Source: Azolla caroliniana
Taxonomy: Eukaryota > Polypodiophyta
DNA length: 64,000 nt
Reading direction: 5' to 3'
NCBI GenBank assembly: GCA_043228905.1
Contig: JBHGNT010000002.1
Coordinates: 21,390,001 to 21,454,000, forward strand
The notes under the pieces were generated by a model. That model was not told where the DNA came from, ran no database searches, and saw only the letters and a program-made list of their open reading frames with translations. The stretch's first letter is position 1. The number at the start of each line of letters is the position of its first letter. Position numbers and translations under genes: made by a program. Shown piece after piece: positions 59,291 through 64,000 of the stretch.

Positions 59291-59689
59291 AACAATGTGA
59301 TATTCCTATAAATGGTTGTCAAGATTCAAACAAGGATGATATTTTTGGACGAGATCGATTTAGGTACTTCATTTCAGACCATCTCAAAGATTGCGAGAAA
59401 GTATTGTAGAGATGATAAGGTTTAGGCTTAACATTCTTAGGAGAGAAATCAACATTTGGAGAACAGAAAATTCTAGTGGTCAGGAATGTTTGTGGGCCAT
59501 ATGTCAGAAGCAAGAGAGAAGGTAAAGTGATAGAAGAAAGATATAAAGAGATCACAAGAAGAGGAATGAAATGATAAGAGAAGAATGAATGTATTAAAGT
59601 AGAATAAGAATGGATGCAAGATAGGCGATGAGAGCTTAAGACTGGTGTTGATTCGAATTGGTTTTGAGAAGAATTGTATGTCCATTCTA

Positions 59690-60152
59690 GATAATACAAC
59701 TTATTGTGCACAATCTTTGAATCAAGAATGGAGGCTACCTCATACTCTGGGCCATTAGCAAGTTGGAGAGGAGGTGGTGGCGGCACGACATGATTAGGAA
59801 TCGAGCTGGTGTGGTAAGGTTCCAAAAGAGAGCTGTGAAAGACTGGATGAAGCTGCAAACTTGCAAGAAGATCAAGACGGAATGTTGCATCATTAATCCG
59901 CTTCGTGATGACAAATGGACCCAAGCGTTTATAATCTAGTTTATCACATTGTCGAGTAGTCTTTATGTGACGGCGTAACAAGCATACCCGATCACCAACC
60001 TTGAATGGAGACGGAAGACGATGTCGATCTGCATGGGCCTTATGTTGGGCTTGAGCTTTCTGAAGATGTGAAGACAACTCAGACTGAAGGTGTTGTAGTC
60101 GGTGGAGATGTTGCTCTGCACTAGTGTTTGATGAGATCACTGGAATGTCCAA
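59690..60152 (-). pseudogene. Gypsy-2 integrase C-terminus and truncated chromodomain
   Basis: The open frame runs on to 59319, but similarity to Gypsy-1 stops near 59690. It reads DRHRLPSPFKVGDRVCLL.RHIKTTRQCDKLDYKRLGPFVI, INDATFRLDL and VFHSSLLEPY, then the chromodomain start EYEVASILDSKIVHNKLYYL. The WLGY...WEP half of the chromodomain is missing. Confidence 0.87.
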
Positions 60153-60161
60153 GAGACACCA

Positions 60162-60773
60162 TCAAGGATGGTTGCCAGTATAGGAATAGAAAGGTGTGAC
60201 CTTGGTAGAAGAGTGTATGGTGTTATTGTACGCAAACTCTGCAAGATACAATATATGACTCCTGGAATCTTGTTGATAACTGATGAAACATTGAAGATAC
60301 TGCTCAAGTGTTTGATTTGTGCGCTCTGTTTGGCCATCAGTTTTAGGATGATATGCCGAAGAGAGTTTGCAAGAGATTCGGAGCCCGTCACATAGGTGCT
60401 TCCAAAAGTGAGAGATAAATTGCGGTCCACGATCACGAATTATGTCGTTTGGAAGACCATGATGGCAAAATACTTCACGCACAATGATATATGTTGTTTC
60501 TTGACTACTGATGCTTTTTACGAAGGGTAGAAAATGTGCCATCTTCGTAAACCGATCCACTACGGTTAAAATAGCATCAAAACCTTGTGAAGGTGGCAGT
60601 TCTGTAATGAAACCCATAGTAATTGAATGCCATGGCTTGCTTGGAGTTGGCAATGGTTGTAACAACCCATAAGGATGATGCCTAGGCATTTTAGCTCGAC
60701 AACATGTGTCACATGTGCGAACATAATCTTCAACGAATTGTTGTAAATGAGGCCACCAAAATGATCGCTTCAC
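60162..60773 (-). pseudogene. Gypsy-2 integrase core, first catalytic Asp lost
   Basis: One long frame: zinc-binding end CDTCCRAKMPRHHPYGLLQPLP, core ITMGFITELPPS, VDRFTKMAHF, DIIRDRGPQFIS, HPKTDGQTERTNQTLEQYL. The residue of the first catalytic Asp (usually in MDFI) is Gly (codon 60612-60614). The second Asp and the Glu are kept. The protein should not be able to integrate DNA. Confidence 0.87.
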
Positions 60774-60776
60774 TAG

Positions 60777-61747
60777 CTACATGGTCTTGGCAATACCAAA
60801 GTGTCTGGCCATATGGGCATCATGACAGTGCTCCAACACTCGAAGGCGATTCATGTAGAAAAGTAAGTTATCTTGCCATTGGAACTCCTTATAGCGTCGA
60901 GATGTCCTTGGCAATGTGGAGCAAAATGCATGATTTGGACCAAGGTGGGTGAAGAAATTCTTAGCAAAATCATCAAAGTTAAGTTGTTGTTGAATAGTAT
61001 CAAGAAGACTTGAATCCAATGGCATGGCACAAATCGTGGTTGCTTGTAGCTTTGTTGGACCAAGGAGAACTTGCTTTTGGTTGTCGAAATCTGGATCTCC
61101 AGGGCGAAGTGCCAAATATGAGCGTCGAGATAGAGCATCTGCTTGCCCTTGTTGGTTCCCTGGGTGGAAAATGATCTTGAAATCAAAACGAGTTAAAAAT
61201 TGCACCCACCGAGCTTGTCGCCTATTTAGCACTCGAGCCGTTTGAAAATATGTAAGATTTTTGTGGTCACTATAAATGATGATTTGATAAGGCGAACCTT
61301 CCAGGAAATGTCGCCATTGCGCAAAAGAGTTGACCACAGCTAGTAACTCTTTGTCATACACCTCGTAGTTGATATCCGCAACATTAAACTTTCTTGAGTG
61401 AAACGCGACTGGATGTAAGTGGCATCTTCACTTGGTTGTGATAGGATGCTCCCCAATGCAAAGTCGGATGCATCTGCCTCAATGATAAATGGCTTTTCTA
61501 GATCAATATGAGCTAAGACAAGAGTTGATGTGAATGCCTCTTTCAATTGAGTAAAGGCTTTGTCTGCTTCAGGAGTCGAAACAAATGCTTGATTTTTCTT
61601 GGTGAGTTGAGTAAGTGACAATACAATCTTCGAATAATTCCATATGAATTTGCAGTAGAAGTTGGCAAATCCAAGGAAACACTGGACATCACGAACAAAA
61701 CCTGGAATATACCATTCCAATACTGTTTGAAGTTTCGCTGGATCCAT
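60777..61747 (-). pseudogene. Gypsy-2 RNase H and integrase zinc-binding start
   Basis: Frame 61340-61747 has the RT connection (FLGFANFYCKFIWNYS) and IIEADASDFALGSILSQ with the first RNase H Asp. Frame 60777-61361 continues with YDKELLAVVNSFAQWRHFLEG, YSDHKNLTYFQ and HPGNQQGQADALSRR, then the integrase start (HCHDAHMARHFGIAKT). The frames are separated by a shift near 61355. Confidence 0.9.
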
Positions 61748-61749
61748 GA

Positions 61750-62400
61750 AGATACCTTTGGATAAATGGTATAACCCAAGAACTCAACTTCTTTGCAATC
61801 AAAACTGCACTTCTCTAGTTTGGCATAGAGACCATACTCTCCTAAGCGTTAGAGTACCTTCTAGACATGTATATCATGCTCCGCTTGTGTTCTAGAGTAA
61901 ATCAATAGATCATCTAAATAGATGATAAGAAAGATATCTAGAAAATCTTGGAAAATGTCATTTTCCATATGTTGAAACACGGCAGGAGCATTTGTGAGCC
62001 CGAAAGGCATTACTGTATATACTCGAAATGGCCATATCGAGTGCGAAATACAGTCTTCCACTCGTCTCTCGGTCGAATACGGACAAGATTATATGCACCC
62101 CTTAGATCAATTTTTGTAAAATGCTTTCCCCCACCAATGCACTGTAAAAGACTGGAAATTAAAGGTAGAGCATACCTATTTCTTATTATCACTTTATTTA
62201 ATCCTCGATAATCCAAGACCAAACAAAGTGAGCCGTCCTTTTTCTTCACGAAAAAGATAGGAGCACCAGTTGGAGACTTTGAATGTCAAATAAATCCACT
62301 TGCAAGATTCTCGTCAATGTATGCTCGAAGAACCTCAAGCTCCGTTGGTGACAAATTGTAGATCGGACCCCATGGTGGGTCTTTTCTTGGCTGTAGATCA
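61750..62400 (-). pseudogene. Gypsy-2 reverse transcriptase
   Basis: Minus-strand RT pieces: [19 protein letters not shown] and YALPLI (62010-62249), [15 protein letters not shown] with the first catalytic Asp, then [19 protein letters not shown] and [12 protein letters not shown] with the YLDD pair (61861-62061). A frameshift near 62040 splits these and stops follow near 61855. Confidence 0.9.
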
Positions 62401-62749
62401 ATGGGACAATCGTATGGCCGATGCTTTGGAAGTACACTAGCTTTAACTTTGTCAAAGACATCAGCATATTCTTGATACTTTTTAGGAATATAGAACTTTG
62501 ACTTCCCTTGAGTGTCACTAGAAGGTGCAGCTGATATGGAAAATAAGAATAAATCTTCTTTTTCTCCTTCTTGGCATAATTGTTGTAGGGTGATGGTTGA
62601 AATTTGATGAAGAGGAACAACATGTTTGGTAGAGGGTGAATTGGTAACACTATGTTTTTCAAGGGGAGGATCCTGGGTTAGACCCTTGACTACTATGTTT
62701 CCTTTTGAAGGGCACCTAATTTCTCATCATCTCCAATCAATTCTTGGGT

Positions 62750-63040
62750 TGTGTAGCTCGAACCACGACAAACCAAGGACTATTGGATGCTTAGGGTTAC
62801 AGATTATGTTAAAGGAGAGTGTATGTGTATTGGCTCAGACTCCTTGAATATCTCTCCAGAAGCTACGAGACGTCCATCAATCATTACCATGGAAACTGGG
62901 CAAGGAAGTTTATGCAAGGCTATTTGCTGTTTTCGGGCAAAATCTCTATCCATGAAACAAGAATTGGCTCCGGTATCTAAGAGAGCTGGGACATGAAGTT
63001 GACAATTTGGTATCGTAACTTGTACTTGGCTTGAGAAAAC
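62750..63040 (-). pseudogene. Gypsy-2 protease, catalytic motif intact
   Basis: On the minus strand the sequence reads VPALLDTGANSCFMDRDFA near 62940-62990, followed by KLPCPVSMVMIDGRL. The DTGA active site is intact here, in contrast to Asn in Gypsy-1. The frame is not long and is interrupted downstream. Confidence 0.8.
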
Positions 63041-63159
63041 TCTACTAACATGCTTGGAAGAGATAGAACCCCTACTAGGCTATACAGATCTAGGATTGTC
63101 CAACCAAACGGCCTCGATTTTGGCCGGACTTATTCGTTTCACTCCTCTTCTAATTGGCT

Positions 63160-64000
63160 TAGGATCTCAAACTAATTGGATAGAGTTGGATTACTAGAAA
63201 CACTAGTTGGCATAGTTTCAACAATGCTAGAGTCATTTCTATTATTAATAATGCTAGAGTCATTTCTATTATCATAGTTAATGTGATGTACGTGACGTCT
63301 CGGTCTGTGTGAACAATGAATGGCAATATGTCCTGGACCTCCATAATATAAGCATAGTCGATTTGCTCAACGACGTTGTTTTTTCTTCATTTGATAAAGG
63401 TCCTCGTCGCCGAGTCATATCAGTCTCCATCGGTGTCGGGCTATCCATTGGTGTTGGGCTACGTGCTTGCGGTGGAGTTGGGACGGGGCTATATTGTTGC
63501 CTTGGAGATTGTGCCATCATTGATGCATAAGTTGGCATTTAATCTTGATCTTGTTTGTTGTTGTTGTCGCTCGGACCGATGCTCAAAAAGCTGATTATCA
63601 CACCGTATTGCTCTGCTAATAGCTTTTGTAAGGGATTTTGGATCGTCAGGGAAGGTAAGAAGTAAATCTTTTACATCTCCACGGAGGCCCGAACAAAACT
63701 GCTCCATTAGAGCTTGTTCGTGCCAAGGAATATCACTTGCAATGAGACGAAAATTGGTTGCATACGTTGATCTTGGTTGATCCCCTTGCCGCAATGTGTG
63801 AATCCTGTTGATTGTCGTTCTTACACTATCTGTGTCTCCGAAGCAAGACATAAACTCTTTGATAAATTCTTCAAAGTTGTTGAGTAGGGGCGAATTTGCT
63901 TCTAGCAATGGAGAAAACCATAACAATGCTGTGCTAGTCAATAAAGTGCCCACTAACCCGACTTGAGATGAATCCGTCGGATAATGCGTGGGATGCATCT
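63160..64000 (-). pseudogene. Gypsy-2 gag, partial at the window edge
   Basis: Frame 63489-63998 gives the gag core (SQVGLVGTLLTSTALLWFSPLL, LRQGDQPRSTYATNFRLIA, LMEQFCSGLRGDVKDLLL), matching Gypsy-1 closely. A frameshift leads to 63278-63538 (MTRRRGPLSNEEK). The zinc knuckle reads CLYYGGPGHIAIHC (near 63315-63360), with its second Cys changed to Tyr. An AT-rich tandem repeat (63230-63275) follows, at the position of the 30-bp repeat in Gypsy-1. Confidence 0.88.

Larger units (their letters stand above)
59690..64000 (-). mobile_element. Gypsy-2 chromovirus, truncated at both ends
   Basis: Minus-strand pol and gag of the same family as Gypsy-1, in the order gag (from the window edge), protease, RT, RNase H, integrase, chromodomain. 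The 3' end is cut inside the chromodomain at about 59690 (KIVHNKLYYL then unrelated sequence), and no LTR is seen. The 5' end lies beyond the window. Frameshifts and stops break it into several frames. It shows what Gypsy-1 lost by deletion. Confidence 0.92.

Noticed and set aside
1-64000. Bacterial-type features such as operons, terminators, attachment sites or origins
   Set aside because: Introns, LTR and non-LTR elements and plant gene families show this is plant nuclear DNA; such features are not expected and none was seen.

Overview
The window looks like nuclear DNA of a land plant with a large, repeat-rich genome. The plant signs are a complete ABCG7-type half-transporter gene, plant-type glutamate receptor-like (GLR) channel genes, and plant-style Copia, chromovirus Gypsy and LINE retroelements. 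Introns reach 11 kb and the DNA is AT-rich with many microsatellites. The retroelement style and long introns fit a fern or another non-flowering vascular plant, but that is only a guess.

Layout. 1-7240: decayed LINE on the minus strand, split by a Copia element (635-5773, two LTRs and an initiator-Met-tRNA primer site) and by a 447-bp hAT-like MITE (6292-6738) with a perfect 8-bp target duplication. 7627-12962: an intact 11-exon ABCG7-type gene, 714 codons plus stop, plus strand. 13.9-35.1 kb: locally duplicated segments carrying two near-identical five-exon GLR genes (GLRa 17841-20007, GLRb 30649-32849) and a broken third 5' end near 34.7-35.06 kb. A 7.1-kb nest of retroelement fragments (22050-29192) lies between GLRa and GLRb and includes a deleted chromodomain Gypsy element with both LTRs (24617-27630). 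38389-55041: a third, divergent GLR gene (GLRc) with the same five-exon plan and introns of 3.5 and 11.4 kb that hold LINE and Copia debris. 55.5-57.04 kb: a large palindrome with a 42-bp spacer. 57.7-59.3 kb: repeats and a LINE-like scrap. 59.7-64.0 kb: a second chromovirus Gypsy element on the minus strand running off the window.

The most notable content is the GLR cluster. All three gene models start with a signal peptide and go straight into the S1 half of the ligand-binding domain, so they lack the large amino-terminal periplasmic-binding-like domain usual in plant GLRs. They encode about 499, 493 and 433 residues instead of the usual 850-950. They keep S1, M1, the pore loop, M3, S2, M4, the S1 arginine and the S2 cysteine pair. 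All three splice a 32-nt microexon into the pore. The intact reading frames, splice sites and duplicated promoters suggest working compact channels, but expression and channel activity cannot be judged from sequence alone.
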